Part shown: positions 35,033 through 43,256 of the stretch, one piece after another
Layout: each line of letters starts with the position of its first letter
Position numbering within the stretch: the stretch's first letter is position 1
Source: an uncultured Alphaproteobacteria bacterium
Lineage (GTDB): Bacteria; Pseudomonadota; Alphaproteobacteria; RF32; CAG-239
DNA: 64,000 nt
Reading direction: 5' to 3'
NCBI GenBank assembly: GCA_944391615.1
Contig: CALXUE010000001.1
Coordinates: forward strand, 1-64,000
Position numbers and translations under genes: made by a program
Notes under the pieces: model-generated
Database searches by the model: none
What the model saw: the letters and a program-made list of their open reading frames with translations, nothing else
Told to the model about the DNA's origin: nothing

Positions 35033-35773
35033 TCAAAGCAACTGTTTTTCAGCCCACTTTGAAGCTTTACGCAAAAACGCATGGCATTTTTCCAGAGAAA
35101 GATGTTCATTCTCATCTTCCAAACCCTTCTGCGCATCAATATAAAATTCCGCTTTGGCAGGCAAAACTTGCTTAATTTGATTAAGCGTTTGCAACACGTT
35201 CTTCGGGGACAAACCACCGGCATACCCTTGAACTACATCGGAAAACGCAGGTGATTTTCGCTTGTTTGGAACAATCCCTTTTCCGAAAGATTCGTCATAC
35301 AAACAATCAAATTCAATATCCTCAACTTGATACAACTGGTCAATAATTTCTTTGTTACTGTCATTATAAGACAAGATAAACCTTTGAGAATCATAAAACC
35401 TAATCATATCTGCCAATCGCGCCACATCAGGCGTTTTCTCACGTCCGACCTTAAAGTTGAGTTGCACCCGAGATATAACCGGCAAACCATTTTGATGCCT
35501 AAACTCAAGAAAAGTTTTCAATTCATTCGGGACATTCCCTGCGCAAAAATCTTCAACCCAGTCTTTGTTCAAATGCAACGCAATTTGCGTCATAGGCGTT
35601 GCATAAAAACACAAAGCCCAAATCCACCAATAGCGCGCCATTCCAAAAGCCGCCTTATCGCCTGAAACCTGAACACCTATCTCAGCCAAAGGATACTTTT
35701 CACAAATTCTAAGCAAAGCTTTGATATCCGTAAACTCATTCGCACCGGAAACCGTAATTACAGTTAGTCGCAT
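35033..35773 (-). CDS. TrpF-like TIM-barrel protein, unknown substrate
   Basis: A 246-residue soluble protein. Alternating strand-helix units and the late segment GYAGGLSPKNVLQTL followed by FYIDAQKGLED resemble the phosphate-binding end of phosphoribosylanthranilate isomerase (TrpF). The early LTVITVSGANE differs from the usual K-x-C-G-x-T start, and no other trp gene is near, so the reaction may be different. The start at 35773 is preferred over an upstream hydrophobic extension. It has an SD-less leader with TATTATT and a TTGACA/TATGTT promoter. Confidence 0.6.
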   Translation of the reverse strand: MRLTVITVSGANEFTDIKALLRICEKYPLAEIGVQVSGDKAAFGMARYWWIWALCFYATPMTQIALHLNKDWVEDFCAGNVPNELKTFLEFRHQNGLPVISRVQLNFKVGREKTPDVARLADMIRFYDSQRFILSYNDSNKEIIDQLYQVEDIEFDCLYDESFGKGIVPNKRKSPAFSDVVQGYAGGLSPKNVLQTLNQIKQVLPAKAEFYIDAQKGLEDENEHLSLEKCHAFLRKASKWAEKQLL

Positions 35774-35805
35774 AACATAAAAATTTTTAATAAATAATAT
35801 AAAAA

Positions 35806-35855
35806 AATAATACACTCTCAAGCGCAAACATACAAAGAGAGCCAAACATTGTCAA
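35806..35855 (-). promoter_or_regulatory. Promoter and leader of the TrpF-like gene
   Basis: TTGACA (35850-35855), 17 bases, TATGTT (35827-35832), then TATTATT at 35806-35812. Confidence 0.6.
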
Positions 35856-35875
35856 GTCAAACAAAACGACAAAAA

Positions 35876-35909
35876 AAGCCTTTCATCCACAATCAGATGA
35901 AAGACTTTT
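35876..35909 (-). terminator. Terminator of the 35929-36228 gene
   Basis: AGTCTTTCATC/GATGAAAGGCT stem followed by T7 on the minus strand. Confidence 0.8.
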
Positions 35910-35928
35910 GCTTATCACAATGCTTTTT

Positions 35929-36228
35929 TTATTGCGCAGCCCGCAAACTGTTGATGATGTTTGTGGCAATCGTTTGTGCTTCAGAGTCAATACCCGCCGC
36001 TTCAAGAGCCATTTTCTTAATACAGGTGCTGACAATTTCATCTTTGGTTGCAGTCAAACTTTTAGTAAAGAGTGTACCGTTTTGTAACATTGAGTTTGCC
36101 TCAGTCAAAGCGCAAGCTCTAAATTTTTCTTGAGCAGAAGCGTTTGCGCCAACATTCATATATTTATCAAGTTGTTCGCATCCGCTTAACAACACGGCCA
36201 AACCCAAAATCAAACAATATTTTTTCAT
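35929..36228 (-). CDS. Small lipoprotein, unknown function
   Basis: A 99-residue predicted lipoprotein: MKKYCLILGLAVLLSGC, with the acylated cysteine near residue 17, then a mostly helical mature domain rich in Ala, Thr and Ser with two further cysteines. No family is recognised. AGGGGAAA is a good Shine-Dalgarno sequence for the ATG at 36228; the in-frame TTG one codon upstream is unlikely. It is monocistronic with its own terminator. Confidence 0.75.
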   Translation of the reverse strand: MKKYCLILGLAVLLSGCEQLDKYMNVGANASAQEKFRACALTEANSMLQNGTLFTKSLTATKDEIVSTCIKKMALEAAGIDSEAQTIATNIINSLRAAQ

Positions 36229-36318
36229 CAAATTTCCCCTTTTGAATAATAAAAGACATATAAAAGATAAATCAAACTGTTTAATTTTTTATAACTCTCA
36301 CAATTTTTTTACACAAAA

Positions 36319-36352
36319 AATGAGTGGCAAGCGCATAGCTTCACCACTCATT
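36319..36352 (-). terminator. Terminator of the 36377-37313 gene pair
   Basis: AATGAGTGG/CCACTCATT stem followed by T4 on the minus strand, just past the 36377 stop. Confidence 0.75.
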
Positions 36353-36376
36353 CTTAACTTAAAATTCAGTTTTGCT

Positions 36377-36601
36377 CTATTGCTTACTACTTTCGGCCTT
36401 ATCACCGGTCAACGCATGATAAAATTCGCATTGCCCAACACCGGCAGAGGTTATCCGCCAAGTACCGCAACCCAATACAACAAAACCGAGAGACTTAAAA
36501 CTCTCAACCAAATTCGGCGCAATCGCCTGAATCAAATCGCTAATCTTTCCTTGTTGTTTTTGCTTCAAAAGCAACAAAGCTTCTTTTCTGTCAGTAATCA
36601 T
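36377..36601 (-). CDS. Hypothetical 74-residue protein
   Basis: Starts MITDRKEALLLLKQKQQGK and has a helical N-terminal half, then a GFVVLGCGTWRI segment with one cysteine. There is no signal peptide and no recognised family. It lies 19 bases after the DUF1566-like gene at 36621 and shares its terminator, so the two probably form one transcript. The intergenic TTCTAATTATT replaces a Shine-Dalgarno sequence. A longer reading upstream would run through the neighbouring gene and is rejected. Confidence 0.6.
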   Translation of the reverse strand: MITDRKEALLLLKQKQQGKISDLIQAIAPNLVESFKSLGFVVLGCGTWRITSAGVGQCEFYHALTGDKAESSKQ

Positions 36602-36620
36602 AATAATTAGAATTATAAAG

Positions 36621-37313
36621 TTAAAAAGCCACAACCGGACAAACATACAATTTAGCCCACTTACCGATAGACCTATCCACAAAAGCCTGTTTTCCGTTAA
36701 CAAACATAGCTTTTCCGGACTGTTTTTCGGAAGACGTCCAATATTCATGAGAATCAAGCAGCACATCAGCCCCTTTTATCTGACAGAGAGCCTCATTAAC
36801 CAGTTTATAATTTTTACAAACACGAGACATTTCATAATGACTGGCAAAAAATGCCTCACCGACTTGAATACCATCCAAAGCATAATTTGCACAATACTCG
36901 GCAGCCTCAGCTTTTTGTTTTTGCAAACCAGCCGTTTCCATAATCAAGCGTGTATTTTCTTTTCCGTTCAGTCCATCAGGCAACCCAACGGATAATTCAT
37001 CACTTGACCATGGCAAAATTTTTTGATGAAGCATAGTAATCAACCCATGTCGGCCGGTTTTATCAACATCACCAACCACACCGGACACCTGCTTACAAGG
37101 GATCAACTTTTCAGAAAAAGTCTTGTCTTCGGCGTAATAAAACATTTTAACTTTAATGTTACCGCTATCGGCTTTAAGCAATGTTATGCCGCACAACAAA
37201 CTTTGCAAAAACTCCTGACTAAGTTCTTTTTCGTGCCACCAATATCGAACCACATCTTCAACACTCAAGCCCAGTTCCAGAGCCTTAGCTTTTAAGATTA
37301 CAAATTTTTCCAT
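36621..37313 (-). CDS. DUF1566/C-type-lectin-like family protein
   Basis: A 230-residue protein, closest to the 24176-24850 gene. The shared blocks are FYYAEDKTFSEKLIP, VSGVVG-VDKTG, HGLI-MLHQK, LNGKENTRLI, EAAEYCANYALDG, HEYWTSSE and the same final eight residues, YVCPVVAF. The segment between YWTSSE and YVCP differs strongly. ATG at 37313 was chosen because the longer reading would run into the promoter. Promoter TTGACA lies at 37383-37388 and the leader TATTATTGTTTAAC at 37339, with no Shine-Dalgarno sequence. Function unknown. Confidence 0.75.
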   Translation of the reverse strand: MEKFVILKAKALELGLSVEDVVRYWWHEKELSQEFLQSLLCGITLLKADSGNIKVKMFYYAEDKTFSEKLIPCKQVSGVVGDVDKTGRHGLITMLHQKILPWSSDELSVGLPDGLNGKENTRLIMETAGLQKQKAEAAEYCANYALDGIQVGEAFFASHYEMSRVCKNYKLVNEALCQIKGADVLLDSHEYWTSSEKQSGKAMFVNGKQAFVDRSIGKWAKLYVCPVVAF

Positions 37314-37338
37314 AATGCATATAAAATGATTGTTAAAC

Positions 37339-37388
37339 AATAATAAAAATTCATCGCACAAGCTATAAAATTTAGCCTCTTTTGTCAA
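37339..37388 (-). promoter_or_regulatory. Promoter and leader of the 36621-37313 gene
   Basis: TTGACA (37383-37388) is followed by TATAGC or TAGCTT (37360-37367). TATTATTGTTTAAC begins at 37345 on the minus strand. Confidence 0.55.
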
Positions 37389-37774
37389 TCCGAAAAATAA
37401 ACAAAATTCCACAAACCTTGCTTACCGGATAGTTTAACAGGATTTTTCAAAACTTTGATGTTTTCAAGTTTCCAAGCAAAACGCCCGACGCGCCAGTCCC
37501 CGAAATCACGCTCAGCTTCGCTCTGCGCTTTAATAAATTCATCCGTCATCAAAATACAATCAACCAAATCGGCCACAGCAATCACCTCGCCCAAAGGACA
37601 ATCTTTGATATTATACTTTTCCACCAAGAGCTTACGCTCTTTTGACAACGGCTTGAGTGAGGCATGAATAGCAAGCTTGCCGCGATACTTCGTCGGCCAA
37701 GAGCGCGTTTCAAACTTTTTCAACCCCAGCATAATCGCTTGAGCATAAGGCTGCCAAATAGTAATCGCCTTCAT
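37385..37774 (-). CDS. ASCH-domain protein
   Basis: A 129-residue single-domain protein starting MKAITIWQPYAQAIMLGLKKFETRSW, the typical ASCH opening; KYRGKLAIHAS follows. ASCH domains are beta-barrels related to PUA, bind RNA or modified nucleosides, and some members are nucleases or amidohydrolases for modified cytidines. AGAGGGTG is the Shine-Dalgarno sequence. The ATG at 37774 is preferred over a TTG one codon earlier. The exact substrate is unknown. Confidence 0.85.
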   Translation of the reverse strand: MKAITIWQPYAQAIMLGLKKFETRSWPTKYRGKLAIHASLKPLSKERKLLVEKYNIKDCPLGEVIAVADLVDCILMTDEFIKAQSEAERDFGDWRVGRFAWKLENIKVLKNPVKLSGKQGLWNFVYFSD

Positions 37775-38051
37775 CAAACACCCTCTGATTCATTATACAA
37801 ACCAATCCTACCCCATAAATTTTTTCTTGAAAAGAACAATCTTTTCTTTTTTTCAACTTACCCCTATTCGCTTTTCTCTTGCTTCTCACCATATCATCTC
37901 TCTCCCTCCCTCTTCACTATCCTCTCTCCCCCTTTTCTCTCCTCTCTTCGCAATCACCCTCTTTACCTTTCCGACCCTGTCGCCCCTCTCTGCTTACTTC
38001 CACTTACCTCCCCCCTCTACTCTGCCTCTCTTAACACTTTCCCCTTAGGAT

Positions 38052-38071
38052 TTAGACAAAATTAGCCACAA
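38052..38071. repeat. 20-base repeat shared with 25024-25043
   Basis: Exact second copy of TTAGACAAAATTAGCCACAA, again adjoining a C/T-rich tract downstream of a ribosomal/RNA-polymerase unit. Confidence 0.75.
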
Positions 38072-38194
38072 TAAAATCAAGACCTTCTCGTCCCATCATA
38101 CATCAACCATTACTAAACATCACCGCGCACATCGGCCACACCTAACGCCACCTTTCGCTTTATTCCAACCTCATCCCATTTCAAACACAAAAAA

Positions 38195-38226
38195 CCCGAC
38201 CAGTCGCAACCTACGACTTAGTCGGG
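38195..38226 (-). terminator. rplL terminator
   Basis: CCCGAC/GTCGGG stem with additional inner pairing (AGTCG/CGACT), followed by T6 on the minus strand. Confidence 0.85.
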
Positions 38227-38269
38227 ATTTCAAATTCTGATTAATTCTCAGAAAACAAATAAAGAAGAA

Positions 38270-38638
38270 TTACTTCAATTCAACTTTAGCACCAGCGGCT
38301 TCAAGTTTCTTCTTGATTTCTTCAGCTTCAGCCTTAGCAACGCCTTCTTTAACAGTTTTAGGAGCACCATCAACCAAATCTTTAGCTTCTTTCAAGCCCA
38401 ATTGAGTGATAGCACGGATTTCTTTAATAACATTAATCTTGTTAGCACCAGCTTCAGCAAGAACGATAGTGAATTCGTCTTTTTCTTCAGCAGCGGCAGC
38501 ACCACCAGCAGCACCGGCAACAGCAACGGCAGCAGCGGCAGAAACGCCCCATTTTTCTTCCAACATTTTAGCAAGATCAGCAGCTTCCATAACAGTAAGA
38601 GCTGACAATTCATCAACTAACTTGGCTAAATCGGCCAT
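38270..38638 (-). CDS. rplL: 50S ribosomal protein L7/L12
   Basis: L7/L12 forms the flexible stalk that recruits translation GTPases. The 122-residue protein has the N-terminal dimerisation helices ([19 protein letters not shown]), an Ala/Gly-rich hinge (about 34-52) and the conserved C-terminal domain ([20 protein letters not shown]). It follows rplJ by about 120 bases and ends at a strong terminator, so rpoB is not read from the same transcript. Confidence 0.99.
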   Translation of the reverse strand: MADLAKLVDELSALTVMEAADLAKMLEEKWGVSAAAAVAVAGAAGGAAAAEEKDEFTIVLAEAGANKINVIKEIRAITQLGLKEAKDLVDGAPKTVKEGVAKAEAEEIKKKLEAAGAKVELK

Positions 38639-38761
38639 AATTTTTCTCCAAAAAATAAATTAAATCTAAAAAATTTTCAAAAATCACAAAATTTTGCTCT
38701 TAACTTAGGCTCCATCTTCAAACAGCGAATACCCAACCCGCACGCTTGAAAGATAAAAAGA

Positions 38762-39244
38762 CTAAGCAGCTTCTTTTTCGCTGTAAGCTTTTGCAAGGCG
38801 AGCCAATTGAGCTCCCGGAGCTTGCAAAAGACCAATGATTTTGGCACGCAATTCGTCCATAGAAGGAATGCTTGCCAATTTTTTGATGTCATCAATAGAG
38901 AGAACACCTTCAGAATTTGCGCCACCCATAATGACTAATTTTTCATTGTCTTTAGCGAAGTTAACACAAGCTTTGCAGGCAGAAACCGGATCATTAGCAA
39001 AAGCAATGGCCGTCGGACCAGTAAAGAGGTCAGCAATACCTTCAAACTTTGTGCCTTTAAGAGCAAGACGAGTAATGCGATTTTTAGTAACCTTGAAACC
39101 AGCACCAGCTTCTCTGATTTTATCTCTGAGTTCAGAAACTTCTTTTACCGTCAAACCTTTATAGTGAGCAACGATAACGAGTTCAGAACCAGAAAGCAAT
39201 CCGTTCAATTCGCTGAGTAACTGAGATTTTTCTTCGCGATTCAC
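38762..39244 (-). CDS. rplJ: 50S ribosomal protein L10
   Basis: L10 anchors the L7/L12 stalk to 23S rRNA and represses its own operon through the leader. The 160-residue protein starts MNREEKSQLLSELNGLL and has the RNA-binding VTKNRITRLALKGT segment near residue 55 and a C-terminal helix that binds L12 dimers. A leader matching the L10 autoregulatory structure lies 350-500 bases upstream, with an unusual tandem repeat between leader and gene. Confidence 0.97.
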   Translation of the reverse strand: MNREEKSQLLSELNGLLSGSELVIVAHYKGLTVKEVSELRDKIREAGAGFKVTKNRITRLALKGTKFEGIADLFTGPTAIAFANDPVSACKACVNFAKDNEKLVIMGGANSEGVLSIDDIKKLASIPSMDELRAKIIGLLQAPGAQLARLAKAYSEKEAA

Positions 39245-39308
39245 TTGTTGTCTCCAATTTTAAGCACCACTCTTAACGCATCAAATAAAACAGAAGCATT
39301 TCAATTTT

Positions 39309-39497
39309 CAAACGCTAAAAAAGCAAGACCTCGTCCCACTTCAAACATCTGGAAGAAACAACACTGTCCTTCTCAAACGCTCAGAAGAAAAGACCTCGCC
39401 CCTCTTCAAACATTAAAAGAAACAACACTGTCCTTCTCAAACGCTCAGAAGAAAAGACCTCGCCCCTCTTCAAACATTAAAAGAAACAGCACTCTGC
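39309..39497. repeat. 64-base tandem repeat in the rplJ leader
   Basis: Two near-identical 64-base units begin at 39354 and 39418. A diverged partial copy lies before them (39309-39353) and a partial copy after (from 39482). Each unit contains a CTTCT/AGAAG inverted pair. Confidence 0.85.
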
Positions 39498-39599
39498 TTC
39501 ACTCAAGCGCACCCAAAGCAATGCCACTTTTTTTACACAATTGCAAGGCCGCAAAACTGCAACCAAGCAAGACCTAATCTGTCCAGGAGAAAAAAGACA

Positions 39600-39752
39600 T
39601 TTATAGAAAAAAATTCTCTACTCCCGTCTGCGTAGGATATTAAGAAAAGCATTTGATAAAGTCCCGTTTTAAGAAGCCAACTTCTTAAACCCCAAGTCTT
39701 AAACGCAAATACCCACCACCTACGGTCTTGGACAGTTTTAAAAAGCAATTAC
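39600..39752 (-). promoter_or_regulatory. L10 autoregulatory leader
   Basis: The transcript carries ACCGTAGGTGG (39716-39726) and, downstream, ATCCTACGCAGACGG (39624-39638); CGTAGG and CCTACG pair at long range. This matches the known ribosomal-protein L10 leader layout. L10 (with L12) would bind here to repress rplJ-rplL. Confidence 0.75.
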
Positions 39753-39758
39753 GCACAA

Positions 39759-39787
39759 TAGATAAAACAAATTTATAATCATGTCAA
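39759..39787 (-). promoter_or_regulatory. rplJ-rplL promoter
   Basis: TTGACA (39782-39787) and TATCTA (39759-39764) are 17 bases apart on the minus strand, immediately before the L10 leader. Confidence 0.7.
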
Positions 39788-39912
39788 CAATAATTGCTTT
39801 TTGATTTGGGAAGGACGCCAAACAAACGCCCCTCCCCAAACTTCAATCTAAGGCTTAGTCAGCAAACACCTACCTAAAGAGATATTATGCCAACCGCACC
39901 TTTAACCCAACC

Positions 39913-40596
39913 TTAGAGTTGAGCAGCGTCAACCTTAACGCCGACACCCATGGTACTGCTCAAAGAAATTTTCTTCACATAAGTACCTTTGGCACCAGCC
40001 GGTTTAGCTTTGATAATGGCATCCATAAATGCTTTAGCATTATCATAAATTTTATCTTCAGAAAAGCTTGCTTTGGCAACACCGGCATGAACAATACCGT
40101 TTTTCTCAACACGATATTGAACTTCACCAGCCTTAGCTTTAGCAACTGCATTAGCCACATCGGTTGTAACAGTACCGAGTTTCGGGTTCGGCATCAAGCC
40201 TTTCGGACCCAAAACACGAGCAACTTTACCGGCCAATCCCATCATATCAGGGGTAGCAATACATCTGTCGAAATCAATTTTACCGCTCAAGATAGAGTCG
40301 ATAAGGTTTTCAGCACCAACCAAGTCAGCACCGGCAGCCTTAGCTTCATCAGCTTTTTCACCTCTAGCCAAAACAGCAACGCGAACGGTTTTGCCATTAC
40401 CATGAGGCAAAGCGCAAACACCGCGCACCATTTGGTCGGCATATTTTGGATCAACACCGAGGTTGATTGCCAAATCAATTGTTTCGTCAAATTTTGCAGT
40501 AGCATTTTCTTTAACGATTTTAACAGCTTCTTTCAAAGAATAAGCCTTTGACTTATCAACTGTTTTATAAGCGTTTACAATTCTTTTTCCCTGCAT
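39913..40596 (-). CDS. rplA: 50S ribosomal protein L1
   Basis: L1 forms the mobile stalk at the E site and is often a translational repressor of rplK-rplA. The 227-residue protein starts [11 protein letters not shown]; a longer start inside rplK is unlikely because GGAGTAA is the well-placed Shine-Dalgarno sequence. The signature [14 protein letters not shown] is near residue 130. It lies 4 bases after the rplK stop. Confidence 0.97.
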   Translation of the reverse strand: MQGKRIVNAYKTVDKSKAYSLKEAVKIVKENATAKFDETIDLAINLGVDPKYADQMVRGVCALPHGNGKTVRVAVLARGEKADEAKAAGADLVGAENLIDSILSGKIDFDRCIATPDMMGLAGKVARVLGPKGLMPNPKLGTVTTDVANAVAKAKAGEVQYRVEKNGIVHAGVAKASFSEDKIYDNAKAFMDAIIKAKPAGAKGTYVKKISLSSTMGVGVKVDAAQL

Positions 40597-40600
40597 CGTC

Positions 40601-41038
40601 TTACTCCACAACCTTAATGCCCATAGAAACAGCCTGACCTTTAACCATATTCATTGCAGATTCAACTGTAGAGCAGTTCAAATCCGGCATTTTGGTGGTA
40701 GCAATTTCTTTAACTTGAGCCATAGTAATTTGACCGGCAAAAGACTTACCCGGTTCTTTAGAAGCAGACTTAACATTAGCAGCTTTTTTGATGAAATAAG
40801 AAACCGGAGGAAGTTTTGTAACAAAAACAAAAGACTTATCCTCATAAGCGGTAATAATAACCGGCACAGGAATACCCGGTTCCATTTTCTGAGTAGCAGC
40901 ATTAAACTGTTTGCAGAAATCCATAATATTCAAGCCTTTTTGACCCAAAGCAGGACCAACCGGAGGAGAAGGGTTAGCTTTTCCAGCCGGAATTTGAAGC
41001 TTGATTAAACCTAAAATTTTCTTTTTAGACTTAGCCAT
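40601..41038 (-). CDS. rplK: 50S ribosomal protein L11
   Basis: L11 binds the GTPase-associated centre of 23S rRNA and is needed for RelA activation. The 145-residue protein has the N-terminal [19 protein letters not shown] loop (residues about 17-35) and a C-terminal RNA-binding domain. It has its own promoter because mscL and a terminator separate it from nusG. Confidence 0.98.
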   Translation of the reverse strand: MAKSKKKILGLIKLQIPAGKANPSPPVGPALGQKGLNIMDFCKQFNAATQKMEPGIPVPVIITAYEDKSFVFVTKLPPVSYFIKKAANVKSASKEPGKSFAGQITMAQVKEIATTKMPDLNCSTVESAMNMVKGQAVSMGIKVVE

Positions 41039-41160
41039 TTCAAAAACCTCTTTAATAGGATCGTGGTTGAACTAGACGATGGCTCGCCTCCCACGAAATT
41101 ACGTTAAAATACAAGATTCGCTCTTAAGTTCAGACACAAATCTCCCTTAAGAGTCGCTTT

Positions 41161-41188
41161 TATATACCACATTAATTTTATTTTACAA
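41161..41188 (-). promoter_or_regulatory. rplK-rplA promoter
   Basis: TTGTAA (41183-41188) and TATATA (41161-41166) with 16-base spacing on the minus strand. Confidence 0.55.
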
Positions 41189-41211
41189 GCATTTTTTTCG
41201 CAAAAAAAACT

Positions 41212-41244
41212 AAAAAATAGGGCTGAACAGATTCATTTCAGCCC
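41212..41244 (-). terminator. mscL terminator
   Basis: GGGCTGAA/TTCAGCCC stem followed by TATTTTTT on the minus strand. Confidence 0.85.
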
Positions 41245-41352
41245 ATTTTTGCAATTTTAATTCTGTCTAACCAGATTACGAATGCATCCGCCCACCGCAT
41301 TCACGCGACAATCTTTTCCGCATAAAACGATTGATATTTTGCTAGCCAAAAC

Positions 41353-41835
41353 TTACTTTTTCAAATCACTGGTGCAGTGTGGACATCTAACAGCCGCCAC
41401 CGGAATTTCCGAACAACAATAAGGACAAGTCTTTGTTTTCGGCGCCGCTGCAGCAGCATCTTTAGCATCTTGCTTATCCATTTTAGCCCGTAAATTATTA
41501 ATCCCTTTAATAAGAATAAAAACAGCAAATGCCACAATCATAAAACTGATAACAGCATTGATAAACAAACCATAATTCAGCGTCACAGCTCCGGCTGCCT
41601 GAGCCGCAGCCAAAGAATTATAAGCCCCATCGCCGACACCATCTTTAAGCACCAAATAAAGGTTTGAAAAATCCACCTTACCCAAGAGCAACCCGATAGG
41701 CGGCATAATAATATCTTTAACAAGGGAGTCGACAATTTTACCAAACGCCGCGCCGATAATAATACCGACAGCCATATCAATCACATTGCCGCGCATGGCA
41801 AATTTTTTGAACTCATTCATAAAACCTTTAAGCAT
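41353..41835 (-). CDS. mscL: Large-conductance mechanosensitive channel with zinc-ribbon tail
   Basis: MscL opens under membrane tension to release solutes in osmotic downshock. The 160-residue protein has the conserved [27 protein letters not shown] first helix, a periplasmic loop and a second helix (about 73-98). Unusually, the cytoplasmic end carries CPYC...CPHC ([18 protein letters not shown]), a zinc-ribbon-like module. The start at 41835 has AAGGAGG upstream. It lies between nusG and rplK, where no gene is normally found, and ends at its own terminator. Confidence 0.93.
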   Translation of the reverse strand: MLKGFMNEFKKFAMRGNVIDMAVGIIIGAAFGKIVDSLVKDIIMPPIGLLLGKVDFSNLYLVLKDGVGDGAYNSLAAAQAAGAVTLNYGLFINAVISFMIVAFAVFILIKGINNLRAKMDKQDAKDAAAAAPKTKTCPYCCSEIPVAAVRCPHCTSDLKK

Positions 41836-41901
41836 AGACTGCCTCCTTAGAGTCAACAAAGGGGCTCGTTCAACGAACCCCTTAACCTAACCATAAAAAA
41901 C

Positions 41902-42435
41902 TTACTTAATTTTTTCCACCTGAGAAAACTCAAGTTCAACCGGCGTTGACCGCCCGAAGATAGAAACCGAAACCTTAACACGCATTTTTTCGGTATCAAC
42001 ATCTTCCACAAACCCGATAAAGGATGCAAACGGTCCATCCGTAACTCTAATTTGTTCACCAACCTCAAAATCAACAGCGGTACGCGGACGCTCCACACCT
42101 TCGCTCATTTGTTTCATAATACGCTGAGCCTCAGCTTCGGTAATTGGTTGGGGTTTGTTTCTGCTCCCCAAAAAGCCACTAACACGTGGAGTATTGCGAA
42201 TAATGTGCCAAACATCATCAGACATCACCATTTTCACCAACACATAACCGGGGAAGAACTTGCGTTCGCTGTTAACTTTCGTACCTTTACGCATTTCAAC
42301 CACTTCTTCAGTCGGGACCATAACGTCAATAATTCTGTCTTCCAGCCCTTTAAGAACAGCTTGTTCCTTAATAGATTCGGCCACTTTTTTCTCCGAACCG
42401 GAATAAACGTTCACCACATACCAACGAGCTTCCAT
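41902..42435 (-). CDS. nusG: Transcription antitermination/elongation factor NusG
   Basis: NusG rides on RNA polymerase and links it to Rho or ribosomal protein S10. The 177-residue protein has the NGN domain (ARWYVVNVYSGSEKKVAESI) and a C-terminal KOW domain (VGEQIRVTDGPFASFIGFVEDV). It starts 3 bases after secE. It is followed by mscL rather than rplK. Confidence 0.97.
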   Translation of the reverse strand: MEARWYVVNVYSGSEKKVAESIKEQAVLKGLEDRIIDVMVPTEEVVEMRKGTKVNSERKFFPGYVLVKMVMSDDVWHIIRNTPRVSGFLGSRNKPQPITEAEAQRIMKQMSEGVERPRTAVDFEVGEQIRVTDGPFASFIGFVEDVDTEKMRVKVSVSIFGRSTPVELEFSQVEKIK

Positions 42436-42438
42436 AAA

Positions 42439-42636
42439 CTAAACTCCCAAATCCAAAATTAACTTTACAATCCAACCCAGAATCTGGTCAACAAAGAAGA
42501 AGAAAGTAGCAGCGATTGCCACCAAAACAATCACCACGATAGAAGTTTGCGTAACTTCTTTTCTGGTCGGCCAGGTAACTTTTTTAACTTCTTGTTTTAC
42601 CTGTCTGAAAAACTGTATCGGACTAACTTTTGCCAT
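42439..42636 (-). CDS. secE: Preprotein translocase subunit SecE
   Basis: SecE clamps SecY in the Sec translocon. The 65-residue single-span protein begins MAKVSPIQFFRQVKQEVKKVTWPTRKE, the family hallmark, with one membrane helix near residues 37-58. I chose the ATG at 42636 because the extended N-terminus upstream is not conserved. A TTGACA/TATGTT promoter lies about 85 bases upstream. Confidence 0.94.
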   Translation of the reverse strand: MAKVSPIQFFRQVKQEVKKVTWPTRKEVTQTSIVVIVLVAIAATFFFFVDQILGWIVKLILDLGV

Positions 42637-42719
42637 GAACTCAAAATCCATAAAATAAAAATTCAAAAAAGCAGAACACACCAAACGAACAGGTTTGATG
42701 CACTCAACCCAATGACGAC

Positions 42720-42748
42720 AACATATTAAATTATTTTATATCTGTCAA
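42720..42748 (-). promoter_or_regulatory. secE-nusG promoter
   Basis: TTGACA (42743-42748) and TATGTT (42720-42725) are 17 bases apart on the minus strand. Confidence 0.65.
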
Positions 42749-42810
42749 TAACTATATTTTCATAATGAAATAAATAATTTTCCGCCACCATTTCACCCGC
42801 GCGCAAACAA

Positions 42811-42892
42811 AAAAGGCGGTGGATGTCGTTAACTACAATCTCAATGAAAATAGCCCGCTTATTCGCGCAAGCCTTATCTCGCGACATCCACC
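42811..42892 (-). terminator. Terminator of the 42929 gene with a long inserted loop
   Basis: GGTGGATGTCG and CGACATCCACC form an 11-base-pair stem (42818-42828 with 42882-42892) followed by GCC and T6. The loop is about 53 bases, far larger than usual, and contains AATAAGCGGG, also found in the 44509-44560 hairpin. Confidence 0.65.
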
Positions 42893-42928
42893 TAAAAAAC
42901 ATACAGCCATAATATGATATTATAACAA

Positions 42929-43180
42929 TTAGGCAAGATTAATAATTTGTTTTCCGCATTTTTCAGCAATCGGCTCATCTTTATGAATAAGAGCCACCAC
43001 CGCGACCGCCTCATCAAAACATGATACAACTTTTAAATTTTTATCGACCAGAAGATATCTTTTTGCATGAGCATTTTGAAACGCTTCCGTTTTTTTGGCA
43101 AACACCTCTTCTACCGCCGCTAAAGCCTGTTCTTTAGATAAGCGATGTAACGTAATAATTTTTTTCAAATTCTTTAACAC
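42929..43180 (-). CDS. Hypothetical 83-residue protein
   Basis: A small soluble protein, helical at first (LSKEQALAAVEEVFAKKTEAFQNAH) and then with short strands (KRYLLVDKNLKVVSCFDEAVAVVAL). I recognise no family. The start is uncertain: GTG at 43180, or a TTG four codons in. An ATG four bases upstream is out of frame. The leader has TTATTATT (43206-43213), a TTGATT/TTAAAA promoter and no Shine-Dalgarno sequence. It ends at the long-loop terminator. Confidence 0.6.
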   Translation of the reverse strand: MLKNLKKIITLHRLSKEQALAAVEEVFAKKTEAFQNAHAKRYLLVDKNLKVVSCFDEAVAVVALIHKDEPIAEKCGKQIINLA

Positions 43181-43205
43181 ACATAATAAACAAATTTAAT
43201 AGATT

Positions 43206-43256
43206 AATAATAAGTTTTCTGCTTGAGGTTTTAACAAACTTTGTTCTCAAAATCAA
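43206..43256 (-). promoter_or_regulatory. Promoter and leader of the 42929-43180 gene
   Basis: TTGATT (43251-43256), 16 bases, TTAAAA (43229-43234), then TTATTATT at 43206-43213. Confidence 0.5.

Larger units (their letters stand above)
37775..38269. other. Gene-free pyrimidine-rich region downstream of rplL
   Basis: No gene is seen. A tract very rich in C and T on the plus strand runs from about 37848 to 38047. The 20-base TTAGACAAAATTAGCCACAA repeat follows at 38052-38071, and then the rplL terminator. A Rho-utilisation role for plus-strand transcripts is possible but untested. Confidence 0.6.
39245..39912. other. Gene-free rplA-rplJ region: L10 leader and tandem repeat
   Basis: This 668-base stretch holds the rplJ promoter (39759-39787), the L10 leader (about 39600-39752), a 64-base tandem repeat (39309-39497), and a GGGGAGG/CCTTCCC hairpin (about 39805-39840) that may end rplA. 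A reading frame across the repeats on the plus strand is judged spurious. Confidence 0.7.
41039..41352 (-). other. rplK promoter and leader, plus mscL terminator
   Basis: No gene is seen. Reading on the minus strand it holds the mscL terminator, the rplK promoter and a leader with CTCTTAAG/CTTAAGAG and CGTGG/CCACG hairpins that could serve L1 or L11 control. Confidence 0.55.

Noticed and set aside
37848-38047. CRISPR or microsatellite in the pyrimidine-rich tract
   Set aside because: No regular repeat-spacer spacing or fixed repeat unit; only a strong C/T bias.
39245-39577. 110-codon plus-strand frame across the 64-base repeats
   Set aside because: 64 is not a multiple of three, so the repeat is not read as a peptide repeat; no ribosome-binding site; it runs antisense to the rplJ leader.
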